The notes: a model not told the origin generated them from the letters alone. A stretch of 64,000 bases of DNA from an uncultured Vampirovibrio sp. (GCA_910583875.1 CAJTXT010000003.1:62001-126000); one strand, 5' to 3'. Positions 34,379-43,396 are shown, counted from the stretch's first letter. Translations and numbers: made by a program.

Positions 34379-35211
34379 TTCTGGAAAAATTAAAAGAGGA
34401 AACATATCCGATTGTGAAATGGGTTGGCGGTAAACGTCAGCTTATGTTTGAATTGCTTAAAAACATGCCAAAATCATACAACCGTTATTTTGAGCCTTTT
34501 ATTGGCGGTGGAGCTTTATTTTTTGAATTACAACCGGAACAGGCTTATATTTCTGATATGAATGAAGAGTTGATTAACCTTTATTCTGTTGTTCGAAATA
34601 ATGTTTATGAACTTATTGAAGATTTGAGCAAGCACGAAGTTTCAAAAGAATATTTCTTAGAAATTCGAAATATTGATAGAACCGAAAGATATGTAGAATT
34701 GTCAGATGTAGAAAGAGCAAGTCGTTTTATTTACTTGAATAGAACCTGTTTTAACGGAATGTATAGAGTAAATTCGCAGGGGCAGTTTAATGTTCCGTTT
34801 GGACATTATAAAAACCCACGAATTATTGATGAAAGCAACCTTTTGAATTGTTCAGAACTATTCAAAAAGACTGAAATCAAATGTGCGGACTTCTCAGAAA
34901 TTTTAACTAAGGTTAAAAAGGGCGATTTTGTTTATTTTGACCCACCTTATGTGCCGTTAAACGAAACTTCAAGTTTTACTTCATATACAAAAGATGGGTT
35001 TGATATTGATATGCAATTCAAACTACGTGATGTTTGTGATGAATTGAATTCAAAGGGTGTTAAATTTATGCTTTCAAATTCAGATACAAAATTGGTAAAT
35101 GAATTATATGCAAATTATGAAATTAAAAAAGTTTTTGCTTCTCGCCAAATCAATGCGAATGCTGACGGTCGAGGCAAAATTACAGAAGTTTTAGTGAGGA
35201 ATTATGACTAG
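34369..35211 (+). CDS. Dam-family (DpnM-like) N6-adenine DNA methyltransferase
   Basis: A 280-aa alpha-group methyltransferase. The SAM site is N-terminal (PIVKWVGGKRQLMFEL and FEPFIGGGALFFEL) and the catalytic FVYFDPPYVPL follows at about 185-195, with RASRFIYLNRTCFNGMYRVNSQGQFNVPFG between, the Dam/DpnM target-recognition region. It should methylate A in double-stranded GATC. It overlaps the DpnA-like gene by 10 bp and the endonuclease gene by 8 bp, so the three are translated together. This keeps protection ahead of restriction. Confidence 0.93.
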   Translation: MAVVLEKLKEETYPIVKWVGGKRQLMFELLKNMPKSYNRYFEPFIGGGALFFELQPEQAYISDMNEELINLYSVVRNNVYELIEDLSKHEVSKEYFLEIRNIDRTERYVELSDVERASRFIYLNRTCFNGMYRVNSQGQFNVPFGHYKNPRIIDESNLLNCSELFKKTEIKCADFSEILTKVKKGDFVYFDPPYVPLNETSSFTSYTKDGFDIDMQFKLRDVCDELNSKGVKFMLSNSDTKLVNELYANYEIKKVFASRQINANADGRGKITEVLVRNYD

Positions 35212-36058
35212 AGATTTTAAAGAGTGGTTATCTACATTTAGACCTTGTATTGCAGATTATTGCTACTATGTAGATTTTGAAAAAGTAAATAATAATGTTG
35301 ATGATATAAAAGTGGAATTAAATATTTTAAATTCGCTAGTTGGCTCAAAAAACATTGAAAAAGATTTTGAAGATATTATTAAAAAGTATCCTGAAACATT
35401 AAAGTGCATTCCTTTACTTTTGGCTGTTCGTTCTAATGAAATTTCAGTTACGGATGCTGATGGTGAATATAATTTCTCTTTTAGAAAACAAAACTACAGC
35501 ATAGATGATTATAAAATGTTTATGAGAAAAACTAAATTGTTTGATTTGCTGGAAAATCATATTGTAAGCAATTTAGTTGATTATGCAACAGGTGTTGAAA
35601 CTGGATTGGATAGTAACGGTCGTAAAAATCGTGGTGGACATTTGATGGAAAATCTTGTTGAAGATTATATTCAAAAAGCCGGATTCGTTAAAGGTCAAAA
35701 CTATTTCAAAGAGATGTATATCCACGAAATTGAACAAAAGTGGGGTGTAAACCTTTCTGCTATTTCTAATCAAGGTAAAATGGAAAAACGTTTTGATTTT
35801 GTAATTAAAACTGATAATCAAATTTATCTAATAGAAACAAATTTCTATTCAAGTGGCGGTTCAAAACTTAATGAAACCGCAAGAAGCTATAAAACCCTAG
35901 CACAAGAAGTTGCAACAATAGATGGTGTAACGTTTATTTGGTTTACTGACGGTTGTGGTTGGAATAGTGCAAGAAACAATCTTGAAGAAACCTTTGATGT
36001 TTTGGATACAATTTATAATATTCAAGATTTAGAAAATGAAATTTTAGGAGAATTGTAA
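35204..36058 (+). CDS. DpnII/MboI-type restriction endonuclease (predicted GATC)
   Basis: A 284-aa endonuclease close in length to MboI and DpnII. It has the family core GLDSNGRKNRGGHLMENLVEDYI and the PD-(D/E)xK-like site KRFDFVIKTDNQIYLIETNFYSSGGSKLNETARSY, where the Asp, Glu and Asn of the strand pair bind metal. The predicted target is unmethylated GATC, based on the two neighbouring methyltransferases. It starts 8 bp inside the Dam-type gene. The N-terminal region has a KEWLSTFRPCIADY start similar to this family. Confidence 0.92.
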   Translation: MTRDFKEWLSTFRPCIADYCYYVDFEKVNNNVDDIKVELNILNSLVGSKNIEKDFEDIIKKYPETLKCIPLLLAVRSNEISVTDADGEYNFSFRKQNYSIDDYKMFMRKTKLFDLLENHIVSNLVDYATGVETGLDSNGRKNRGGHLMENLVEDYIQKAGFVKGQNYFKEMYIHEIEQKWGVNLSAISNQGKMEKRFDFVIKTDNQIYLIETNFYSSGGSKLNETARSYKTLAQEVATIDGVTFIWFTDGCGWNSARNNLEETFDVLDTIYNIQDLENEILGEL

Positions 36059-36060
36059 AT

Positions 36061-36840
36061 TTGATAACAATAACAATAGGAACTTCTTCAATAGATTGGA
36101 CAAAAATCGGGATTGAAATTCTTTGTGTGTTTTTAGGTGCAATATGTGCGTTTAAATATAATATTCGTCTTGAAAAAATTAAACAAAAACAAAATGTTAT
36201 AAAAAAAATTGATGAATTATTTAATTGTCTTGATTGTTTATATAATGATTTAACTGATTTAAAATCAAGCATTGAAAGTAATATCTCAGGATTAAGAATT
36301 AACTGCATCTTAGCTGACATTAATGCTTTTCAAGAAAAAGAGTATTATTTTTTAGCAGGTTATAATCCATATTTAACAAGTTTATTACATAAGCTAATTA
36401 ATTCTTATAATGCTTTCATTAAAACAATTGAAGAATATAATGTATTTATGGAAACTCAGTATAAAAATAAAGTACCATCAGAATCCGACACAGAATTTTT
36501 TACAAATATAAAAAATAACCATTTAGAAGTAATAAAAAATTTAGCAATACCCGTTGTTATTTTACAAAAGAACCTAATAAAATACAAAATAGATGTATTA
36601 GGTATTCACTCCTCAAAGTTTCCTTTAAATTCAATTGAAGATAAATTAAAATTAACCTATCCAGAATATGCTAATGATAAAAGTTATAAGTTATGGAATG
36701 AAGCAATTAATAGTATTAAACATAATTCACCAAATATTTATTGTTGGTTTTGCATCAAGAAAGAACAACTTATAGCTTGTTTTTCTAAATTCATTGCTTG
36801 GTTTCGTAAACCACAAAATTGCTTGAAAAAGAAAAATTAA
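36061..36840 (+). CDS. Single-pass membrane protein of unknown function in the defence island
   Basis: A 259-aa protein with one N-terminal membrane helix (IGIEILCVFLGAICAF), then a long helical, partly coiled-coil cytoplasmic part (KKIDELFNCLDCLYNDLTDLKSSIESN) and a Cys/Trp-rich C-terminus (YCWFCIKKEQLIACFSKFIAWF). The start is TTG at 36061, 2 bp after the endonuclease stop, with AGGAG 11 nt upstream. Being last in the RM run, it may be an accessory defence factor. I do not recognise a family. Confidence 0.65.
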   Translation: MITITIGTSSIDWTKIGIEILCVFLGAICAFKYNIRLEKIKQKQNVIKKIDELFNCLDCLYNDLTDLKSSIESNISGLRINCILADINAFQEKEYYFLAGYNPYLTSLLHKLINSYNAFIKTIEEYNVFMETQYKNKVPSESDTEFFTNIKNNHLEVIKNLAIPVVILQKNLIKYKIDVLGIHSSKFPLNSIEDKLKLTYPEYANDKSYKLWNEAINSIKHNSPNIYCWFCIKKEQLIACFSKFIAWFRKPQNCLKKKN

Positions 36841-36968
36841 TCATTAAAAAATAAAAATAGTTGTTGTAATTAAATATAATTATGTCCAAATGTAACTTCT
36901 TTCCTACCTTCATTAGCTTTCCTCTGTCTTTGTCGGTAGTGTGTTGTGTGTCAAAAGGAGGATAGGTT

Positions 36969-37199
36969 ATGAAAGAGGTTACTGGTTTTAATATTACGGA
37001 CAAAGAATTTAAGCTATTAAGCAAAAAAGCTGAAGCGGTTTATAACATAGTTGTTGTTGCTGATTATTTTTGCGTAACACAACAAGAAATAGAAGAGTTA
37101 TACAATTTGACTCCGATTATTAAAAATTTAAGAGCGGAAGCTGACTTTTTGAATGCATTTTTTATTCAGGCAGAAGGGAACAAAGATCCTTTAGTTTAA
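36969..37199 (+). CDS. Small protein of unknown function (76 aa)
   Basis: A 76-aa acidic-to-neutral protein, mostly helical (KEFKLLSKKAEAVYNIVVVADYFCVTQQEIEEL), without a signal peptide. The VTQQEIEELYNLTPIIKNLRAEADFLNAF part has a faint helix-turn-helix look, which is not enough to call. AAAAGGAGGAT lies 8 nt before the ATG, an unusually strong site. A tiny frame of 27 codons (36882-36965) ends inside that ribosome site, which would allow coupling if it is translated. It is the last gene of the island. Confidence 0.6.
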   Translation: MKEVTGFNITDKEFKLLSKKAEAVYNIVVVADYFCVTQQEIEELYNLTPIIKNLRAEADFLNAFFIQAEGNKDPLV

Positions 37200-37398
37200 A
37201 CAATGATCAAATCCTGTTCAAAAAGTGTTCAAAAGGAGCTCTATTGAATTTAATTATAATAAGCAATAGTATTTTATTTACTGAAACAAAAAACTTGCTT
37301 AAAAGTTATTCAAACAGGACATTGACGAAAATAATCAAACTGTCCGTTATAATCAAACTGGGTGTTAAAATACAGTAAATTTCATAAAAACTATAAAA

Positions 37399-37423
37399 AG
37401 ACCGATGTAATCATCGGTCTTTT
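37399..37423 (-). terminator. Terminator of tRNA-Gln
   Basis: AGACCGATG and CATCGGTCT form a perfect 9-bp stem around TAAT. Read on the minus strand, a T-rich run follows. It lies about 6-30 bp past the tRNA 3' end and separates it from the defence island. Confidence 0.85.
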
Positions 37424-37428
37424 AAAAT

Positions 37429-37501
37429 CTGGGACGGAAGGATTCGAACCTCCGAGATGCCTGGACCAAAACCAGGTGCCTTACCACTTGGCGACGTCCC
37501 A
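37429..37501 (-). tRNA. tRNA-Gln (anticodon TTG)
   Basis: The minus strand folds as a full cloverleaf. The acceptor stem is TGGGACG/CGTCCCA with discriminator G (right for Gln), the D arm has CCAAGTGGTAAGG, the anticodon loop is TTTTGGT with anticodon TTG, and the T loop is GGTTCGAATCC. CCA is not encoded. A longer plus-strand frame for nusB that would run through this gene is artificial. The 3' end faces the defence island, a common position for integration, but no duplicated 3' end is visible. Confidence 0.97.
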
Positions 37502-37634
37502 TTATCGCCTTCTTTTATATATTATTAAGACCAAGAAGAAAAGTCAAGTTATTTTTATTAAATTTCTTATATACTTTTATTTATTTTTATGGCTTAATTA
37601 TATTCATATAGTAGAAATTAAAAGGAATTTAAAT

Positions 37635-38291
37635 ATGCAAGCAAGACGTGCTGCCAGAGAATTAGCTTTAATATTATTTTCTCAAATGGATACAATGCCA
37701 AATTTGAATAAATGGGATTTTCAAGATGTTGTTTTAAAATCTGTTAGAACACTTACTAACAATGCTGTTGACGAACTTAAATCTGCTTCAGCTTCTATTC
37801 TTGAAATGAAAGAATACATTGAAGAATATGAATCAAATCATGAAACAAATTTAGAAAGACCAATTGAAGTTTCTAATTTACCAGTTCCGTTACCTTTAAC
37901 ATCAGATATGCAAGGTAAATTGGATGAATTATTAAATGTATCTGAAAAAGCTATGCTTGCTTTAGAAATTGCAGAAATGGCTGCTTTGGAAGAAAATTCA
38001 GATGTGAAAGAATATATTAATAAAATTGCAAATGAATTTAAAACTCATAAAGATGAAATTGATGAACAAATTAAAAAGTTTGCTTTTGGATGGGATATTA
38101 ACCGTCTAGTAAAAATGGATAAAGATATTTTAAGAATAGCAATATGTGAATTACTTTATATTAAAGATGCACCGGTAAAAGTTGTTATTGATGAAGCTGT
38201 TGAATTGGCTAAAAAATATTCAACAGATGATTCTTCTACTTTTGTTAATGGCATATTAGGTAAAGTAGTTATTGAAAACGATTTAAAATAG
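37635..38291 (+). CDS. nusB: Transcription antitermination factor NusB, extended
   Basis: Binds boxA RNA with S10 to allow rRNA transcription through terminators. The 218-aa protein has the family start RRAARELALILFSQMD and the C-terminal half LVKMDKDILRIAICELLYIKDAPVKVVIDEAVELAKKYSTDDSSTFVNGILGKV. Typical NusB has about 140 residues; here a helical insert of about 70 residues (about 50-125: SASASILEMKEYIEEYE ... MLALEIAEMAALEENS) lies in the middle. AAAAGGAA precedes the ATG at 37635, which matches the normal N-terminus. ftsY follows 15 bp later. Confidence 0.9.
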   Translation: MQARRAARELALILFSQMDTMPNLNKWDFQDVVLKSVRTLTNNAVDELKSASASILEMKEYIEEYESNHETNLERPIEVSNLPVPLPLTSDMQGKLDELLNVSEKAMLALEIAEMAALEENSDVKEYINKIANEFKTHKDEIDEQIKKFAFGWDINRLVKMDKDILRIAICELLYIKDAPVKVVIDEAVELAKKYSTDDSSTFVNGILGKVVIENDLK

Positions 38292-38306
38292 TTTTAGGTT
38301 TTAATT

Positions 38307-39290
38307 ATGTTTAATTTCTTTAAAAAAGACGAAAAACCTGTTGAAAAGGCAGAACAAAAAGAGGATAAGCCAAAATCTTTTTGGAATTTTTCGTTTGACA
38401 GTTTAAAGAGAACAATTTCGAATACAACATCAAACCTTGTTGATAGTGTTGTTTCAAGTGTCGAAGAAGAAGAAGAATTTGATGATTTTATTCTTGATGA
38501 TATGGAAGATTTGCTTATAAAAGCAGACTTGGGTGTCGGTTTAGCTTCTTCGATAACTGATAAATTAAGAAAACAGACAAAAGTAAAACCTTCTCAAATA
38601 AAACAGTTTTTGAAAGATGAGTTTACTGAAATTTTGAAAACTGCGGGTTCAACAGACTTAAATATTGATGAAAACGGACTAAATATATTTTTTATTACAG
38701 GTGTAAACGGTGCAGGAAAAACAACTTTAATTGCAAAACTTGCTAATAATTTTAGATTATCAGGAAAAAAAGTTTTGCTTGCAGCCGGTGATACTTTTAG
38801 AGCTGCTGCTGAAGAACAGCTCGATATTTGGGCTCAACGTGCGCAGGTTGATATTGTTAGAAAAGATGGTATTGATTCTGCGGCTGTTGTTTTTGACGCT
38901 ATAAAAAAGGCTCAAAATGAAAATTATGATATTCTTTTAATTGATACTGCTGGCAGATTACATAATAAACGCAATTTGATGGAAGAATTAAATAAGGTAA
39001 AATCTGTTATAGATAAACTTGCTCCAAATTGCTTAAAAGAATCTATACTTGTTTTAGATGCTAATACAGGTCAAAACGGATTATCTCAAGCTAAATTATT
39101 TACAGAGGCTGTTCAATTGACTTCTGTAGCTTTGACTAAGCTTGACGGAAGCGCTAAAGGCGGTATTATTATTGCAATTGCAAAAGAATTTTCTCTTCCT
39201 GTTAAATTAATTGGAGTTGGTGAAAAAATCGAAGATTTAAAATTATTTAATCCTAATGATTTCATTGAAGCTCTTTTTGAAAAGAAATAA
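38307..39290 (+). CDS. ftsY: Signal recognition particle receptor FtsY
   Basis: GTPase that receives SRP-bound ribosomes at the inner membrane. The 327-aa protein has a short charged N-terminal region (residues 1-60, with an acidic EEEEEFDD stretch), then the NG domain: FFITGVNGAGKTTLIAKLA (P-loop), AAGDTFRAAAEEQL, ILLIDTAGRLHNKRNLMEEL, LTKLDGSAKGG and GVGEKIEDLKLFNP. The N-terminal A region is reduced against E. coli FtsY, as in many non-proteobacteria. Probably cotranscribed with nusB. Confidence 0.96.
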   Translation: MFNFFKKDEKPVEKAEQKEDKPKSFWNFSFDSLKRTISNTTSNLVDSVVSSVEEEEEFDDFILDDMEDLLIKADLGVGLASSITDKLRKQTKVKPSQIKQFLKDEFTEILKTAGSTDLNIDENGLNIFFITGVNGAGKTTLIAKLANNFRLSGKKVLLAAGDTFRAAAEEQLDIWAQRAQVDIVRKDGIDSAAVVFDAIKKAQNENYDILLIDTAGRLHNKRNLMEELNKVKSVIDKLAPNCLKESILVLDANTGQNGLSQAKLFTEAVQLTSVALTKLDGSAKGGIIIAIAKEFSLPVKLIGVGEKIEDLKLFNPNDFIEALFEKK

Positions 39291-39293
39291 AAA

Positions 39294-40268
39294 CTATAAT
39301 TCAAATTCAACAAAAACAGGAAAATGATCACTGCCAAAAAATTTGCCTTGTTTGTAGCTTACAGGCTTTATATCTTTAGATGATAATACATGTTCTACTG
39401 TGATTCTTAATATTGCGGGATGTACTGTATTCCAACTGCCTGTATGAATATTTCCTGCAATAGTCTGGGCATCATTTATATTTGTAGATTTTATATATTT
39501 TTTATAATCGGGCGAAAATGCAGTAGAATTAAAATCACCTGCAATTATAAGATTATTAGGGTTTGTTTTTATTATTTCATTCATTTTATTGAACATATCA
39601 TTTCGAGCTTTAAAATAATCTTTTCTTAACGGTGGAGTTGTATGAACTGCATATATATTTATTTTACGCCCATTTATATTCAGTTGTGCAGTTGCAACCG
39701 GCAGCTTGAAATCGCTCCAGAATTCTACATCCATTATTTTCTCTACCGGAAATTTTGAATACATTGCAATTCCAAAATTTCCTATATTCATTGGATATTC
39801 AACATAGTAAGGATAATTTTTTCTTAACAAACTAAGTTCATTAATCCATTTATCATCAACTTCCTGCATAATAATGATATCAGGATTATTTTTATTTATT
39901 TCTTTTAGTGCAGAACTAAAATGCCAATTACTTGTTAATACATTGAATAGTCCCAGTTTAATTGTGTGTTCAGGTTGTGTTATTTTTTCTCTGATAAAAT
40001 ATGGTGATAAATCAATAAAATTAATCATCATAATTATTGCAGATAATAATATTCCAATAGTAAATCTTTTATTGAAAAAAGCTAAGTAAATAAACGCTGC
40101 AATAAATACAATACAAGTATAAAAATAATGCAATTTGAAATGTGATAAAATTTCTGTCAAATGACTTGAAGAATAAATATTTGCAATGATGTTAACTAAA
40201 ACAAATATTAAAAACCAAAAGATTATTCTTTTTGATAAAAAATTCTTGAGTTTTTCAAAGTAATACAT
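39294..40268 (-). CDS. Membrane-anchored endonuclease/exonuclease/phosphatase-family protein
   Basis: A 324-aa protein. Residues 15-100 hold three membrane helices. The soluble domain has the EEP pattern: KLGLFNVLTSNWHFSSALKEI, IIIMQEVDDKWINEL (metal-binding Glu), YAVHTTPPLR, LIIAGDFNSTAFSPDYKKY (Asp-x-Asn) and the end SDHFPVFVEFEL (His). All catalytic positions appear present. Such membrane EEP proteins are thought to act on lipids or nucleic acids outside the cytoplasm; the substrate is unknown. It overlaps nothing and converges on ftsY with a 3-bp gap. The GGDEF/EAL gene lies just upstream on the same strand. Confidence 0.85.
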   Translation of the reverse strand: MYYFEKLKNFLSKRIIFWFLIFVLVNIIANIYSSSHLTEILSHFKLHYFYTCIVFIAAFIYLAFFNKRFTIGILLSAIIMMINFIDLSPYFIREKITQPEHTIKLGLFNVLTSNWHFSSALKEINKNNPDIIIMQEVDDKWINELSLLRKNYPYYVEYPMNIGNFGIAMYSKFPVEKIMDVEFWSDFKLPVATAQLNINGRKINIYAVHTTPPLRKDYFKARNDMFNKMNEIIKTNPNNLIIAGDFNSTAFSPDYKKYIKSTNINDAQTIAGNIHTGSWNTVHPAILRITVEHVLSSKDIKPVSYKQGKFFGSDHFPVFVEFEL

Positions 40269-40283
40269 TGGTAATCTTCTTTA

Positions 40284-42599
40284 TTATACATGTGTATTTA
40301 TATTATTATAAAGGAATTGTTGTATAAAAGTGTCAGTATCAACAGGTTTTCCATATAAAAATCCCTGTGCAATTTTACAACCAACATTCCTTAAAAATTC
40401 TGCTTGGTCTTCTCGTTCTATTCCTTCTGCAACCGTAACCATATTAAGTTTATTTGCCATATCAATAATACTGTGGATTACAATTTGACCTTTTTCATCT
40501 TCTATTGTGTCTTTAATAAATCCTCTATCCAGCTTTAATACGTCAACAGGTAAATGTCTTAACATAGTTAATGAAGAATATCCTGTTCCAAAATCATCCA
40601 TTGTAATTGTAAAACCGAAGGATTTCAATTTATATATTATTTCTAGGAATTTTTCTTCATCATTAAAACTTGCTGATTCTGTTATTTCTAATTCCAAATA
40701 TTTTGTAGGAATATTATATTTTTTTGTTAAAAGGAATAAATCACTAACGAAAGAATCATTATTCATGTGCAGTCTTGAAACATTAACAGAAATCGGGAAT
40801 AATTCTTTTCCTGCTTTTTTACGTTCAGAAATGAATTCGCAAGCTTTTTCCCAAATACATCTGTCTAATTCCATAACAAAACCATTTTGTTCAAAAAGCG
40901 GTATAAATTCTATAGGCGGAATTATACCGTCGCGAGGATGTATCCATCTTACAAGTGCTTCAGCACCTGCCAATTTGCCGTCAGCTAAATTAAATTTAGG
41001 CTGCAAATACATATGGAATTGATTTTGTTCTAATGCATTATACATTTCATCTTCAATTCGTTTTTCTTTTAGAAGCTTTATTCTTAAAGCTTCATCATAA
41101 AATCTGTGTATAGTTGTAACATCATTTTGAACATTACGTCTTGCAATATATGCACGTTCGCACATTTGATCAAATGTAAGTTCATCATCATTTTTTATTA
41201 AATATATACCAAATTTAACAGCAAGGTTTGAACTTATAGCAACTTCTGTATCAACAGATAATTCGCGCATATTTTTCTCATTATATAACGCAATTTCATC
41301 ACGAATTTTGTCAATAAAATATTTTAAGATAAACTCTTCTTTTTCGTATTTATATAGAGCTAAATAGTTCGCATCAAAATCTCTTACACACAAACTTTGT
41401 TCAGGTAAATTCTTTTTAATTATAAAGTAAATATCTTTTAAAATTTGATTTGAAATATCTTGCCCGTAAAGCTCTTTTAAAGATTTAAAATTTGAAAGTC
41501 CCATTGCTACTATTGCATATTTATTATCTTTATTTGAATTAATAAGTTCAGGTGCTTCTAAATGAAATTTATTATTATTTCCTTCCCCTGTTATATCATC
41601 CAAAAAAGCTATTTGATAAACAGTTTCTTGCTCTTGTCTAAGAAGTTTATTACTGTAATGAGAAAGTGATAAAAGCGTAATACTTATAATAAATATAATT
41701 AAAGTAATTAATCCTAAAATTCTATCTATGTGAAGCATTAATACTTGAAGTGGAACAATAGTTAAAACAAGTCTTTCTTTTGAATCTATAGTCGCAAAAC
41801 CAGCGAGATATTTTTGGTTGTTTTCCTTAAATATAAAAGCACCTTTTTCTTGCTTTTTTATCATTTCTTCAATTTTTTCTTTGTTGGTTTCAAGAAATTT
41901 AATTTTTCTTTCAAAAAAGTTTATATAAGCTGATGTATCTCTTTGTGGTTTTATTACATAATTACCATAAGGGTCTATTATGTATGAGAATCCTTTTTTA
42001 TCATAGTTATTAAAACTTAAAATATTTATAAAAGTAGCAGAAAATACTCTTGTGCCAAGAACGCCAACAATTTTTTTATTTTCCGAATCATAAACAGGTA
42101 TAGCATATTCATGTACATATTGAGAAGGTGCTTCTTTATTATAGCTTATCCCCATAAAGACCAATTCGCCATTCAGTGCACGATTTATTGTATCTTCATC
42201 AATAAAACTTGCATAAGAAACTGTTTTTGTAGTTTTATTATAGCTAAGTTGTCTTCCGTCAGGAAATACATATATTAGTCTTTTATAATTATAGTCATCA
42301 ATATGTGCTTTAAAGAAATCAATTATTTCTTTTTCTGTATATGTATCTGTATAACGGTTTAATTTTTCAGATAATAGTCTTATTTCATTTTTTGAGTTAG
42401 ATATTCTCCCTTTTAAATTAGAAGCGGTTTGAATAACACCTTGTTCCATATATTTTTTTGCAGAAATAAATTCGTTTGAAACTATATATTTAACAAAAAA
42501 CAAAGCAACTAAAAATAATAATACAGTTATTATTCTTGTTGCCATATACATTTGTGAAATCTTTTTTTCTTTTTTTCGATGAAAATTTATATTAATCAT
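40284..42599 (-). CDS. Cache-GGDEF(degenerate)-EAL c-di-GMP phosphodiesterase
   Basis: A 771-aa inner-membrane signalling protein. Helix at about 20-40, extracytoplasmic Cache-type sensor (about 45-285, with GFSYIIDPYGNYVIKP), second helix at about 290-310, degenerate GGDEF (the site reads RDFDANYLAL), then EAL (about 515-760). The EAL site is intact: GAEALVRWIHPRDG, NGFVMELDR, ELEITES, TMDDFGTGYSS, DVLKLDRGFI, VAEGIE and QGFLYGKPV. So it should hydrolyse c-di-GMP but not make it. The ligand of the sensor is unknown. YajQ (12990) is a possible c-di-GMP receptor in the same genome. GGGAA lies before the ATG. Confidence 0.88.
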   Translation of the reverse strand: MININFHRKKEKKISQMYMATRIITVLLFLVALFFVKYIVSNEFISAKKYMEQGVIQTASNLKGRISNSKNEIRLLSEKLNRYTDTYTEKEIIDFFKAHIDDYNYKRLIYVFPDGRQLSYNKTTKTVSYASFIDEDTINRALNGELVFMGISYNKEAPSQYVHEYAIPVYDSENKKIVGVLGTRVFSATFINILSFNNYDKKGFSYIIDPYGNYVIKPQRDTSAYINFFERKIKFLETNKEKIEEMIKKQEKGAFIFKENNQKYLAGFATIDSKERLVLTIVPLQVLMLHIDRILGLITLIIFIISITLLSLSHYSNKLLRQEQETVYQIAFLDDITGEGNNNKFHLEAPELINSNKDNKYAIVAMGLSNFKSLKELYGQDISNQILKDIYFIIKKNLPEQSLCVRDFDANYLALYKYEKEEFILKYFIDKIRDEIALYNEKNMRELSVDTEVAISSNLAVKFGIYLIKNDDELTFDQMCERAYIARRNVQNDVTTIHRFYDEALRIKLLKEKRIEDEMYNALEQNQFHMYLQPKFNLADGKLAGAEALVRWIHPRDGIIPPIEFIPLFEQNGFVMELDRCIWEKACEFISERKKAGKELFPISVNVSRLHMNNDSFVSDLFLLTKKYNIPTKYLELEITESASFNDEEKFLEIIYKLKSFGFTITMDDFGTGYSSLTMLRHLPVDVLKLDRGFIKDTIEDEKGQIVIHSIIDMANKLNMVTVAEGIEREDQAEFLRNVGCKIAQGFLYGKPVDTDTFIQQFLYNNINTHV

Positions 42600-42754
42600 T
42601 TACATATTCCCACTATTAAAAATTCAATTCCATATTAATATGATAAAAAAATTGATAACTATAATCAAGTTAACAGAAACTAATTGTTAAAAAATAGTAA
42701 TACAGCGGCTTTTATAATGATTTATAAATAGCAATTACGTCTATTTTTATCCAC

Positions 42755-42789
42755 TTGACATTTTATAGACATTTGTCTATAATAAAAAT
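42755..42789 (+). promoter_or_regulatory. Leaderless promoter overlapped by a perfect operator-like palindrome
   Basis: TTGACA (42755-42760), a 17-bp spacer and TATAAT (42778-42783) make a near-perfect promoter; 6 nt later is the ATG at 42790. Across the spacer and -10 lies TTATAGACATTTGTCTATAA (42763-42782), a palindrome with 9-bp arms and a 2-bp centre. Its position fits autorepression by the encoded LexA/UmuD-like protein. It does not match the classical E. coli or Bacillus SOS boxes. I saw no second copy elsewhere in the window. Confidence 0.75.
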
Positions 42790-43365
42790 ATGCTTACGGA
42801 TAAACAAAAAACATTCTTTGAAAAGCTCAAGGATTTATACGGTAAAGAAGCTCTTCCAAGCTTTGATGTTATTGCTAAGGATTTTGGATTTAAACATAAA
42901 AATTCAGTTTGGCAATATTTCAATAAACTTAGAGAAGAAGATTTGATTCATGAACATAATAATAGGTTCTATATTAATAAAGAATTGTTCGGTGCGGTTT
43001 TATTTTCTTCTGTGGTAAAAGCAGGGTTTGCTTCTGTCGCTGATGATTATGTAGAAAAAAGAGTTTCACTTGATGAAAGTTTTGATATTAATAATCCTTC
43101 TACTTTCTTATTCACTGTGTCAGGTGATTCTATGATAGAGCTTGGAATATATGAAGGCGACAAAGTAATAGTTCAAAAAACAAATACAGCAAGAGACGGC
43201 GATATTGTCATTGCTTATATTGATGATGGTTATACCCTTAAAACATACAGAAATAAAGCAGGCAAAGTATGGTTAGAACCTGCAAACTCTAATTATCCTA
43301 ATTTGTATCCTAAAGAGAAACTTATTATATTTGGTGTTGCTCAAGGGATAGTAAGAAAATTATAA
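42790..43365 (+). CDS. LexA-like repressor with UmuD-like S24 domain
   Basis: A 191-aa self-cleaving regulator. Residues 1-65 form a winged helix (FGFKHKNSVWQYFNKLREEDLIHEHNNRFYI). The C-terminal peptidase domain has the cleavage site KAGFAS (Ala78-Gly79), nucleophile Ser114 in SGDSMIELGIYEGD and Lys151 in GYTLKTYR. The segment AGFASVADDYVEKRVSLDE is closer to UmuD than to typical LexA. So it may act both as the SOS repressor and as the polymerase V partner of the umuC-like gene just downstream. Transcription and translation start together from a leaderless promoter. Confidence 0.85.
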   Translation: MLTDKQKTFFEKLKDLYGKEALPSFDVIAKDFGFKHKNSVWQYFNKLREEDLIHEHNNRFYINKELFGAVLFSSVVKAGFASVADDYVEKRVSLDESFDINNPSTFLFTVSGDSMIELGIYEGDKVIVQKTNTARDGDIVIAYIDDGYTLKTYRNKAGKVWLEPANSNYPNLYPKEKLIIFGVAQGIVRKL

Positions 43366-43396
43366 ATTATTCAAATATACACATTATTCTTCAAAT

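Noticed and set aside
36882..36965. 27-codon frame ending inside the ribosome site of the 76-aa gene (possible leader peptide)
   Set aside because: It begins right at a TATAAT-like sequence without a clear -35, has unusual codons for this genome and no other support. It was kept only as a remark under the 76-aa gene.
36841..37428. Second transposon end matching the 22-bp repeats at 30209-30368
   Set aside because: No copy of TTCTCAAACT or its complement with the repeat flanks was seen here; the short direct repeats ATAATCAAACTG near 37331-37360 are a different sequence.
37362..37634. Long N-terminal extension of nusB running through tRNA-Gln on the opposite strand
   Set aside because: The extension covers the tRNA and its terminator. 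ATG 37635 has AAAAGGAA before it and matches the normal NusB start.
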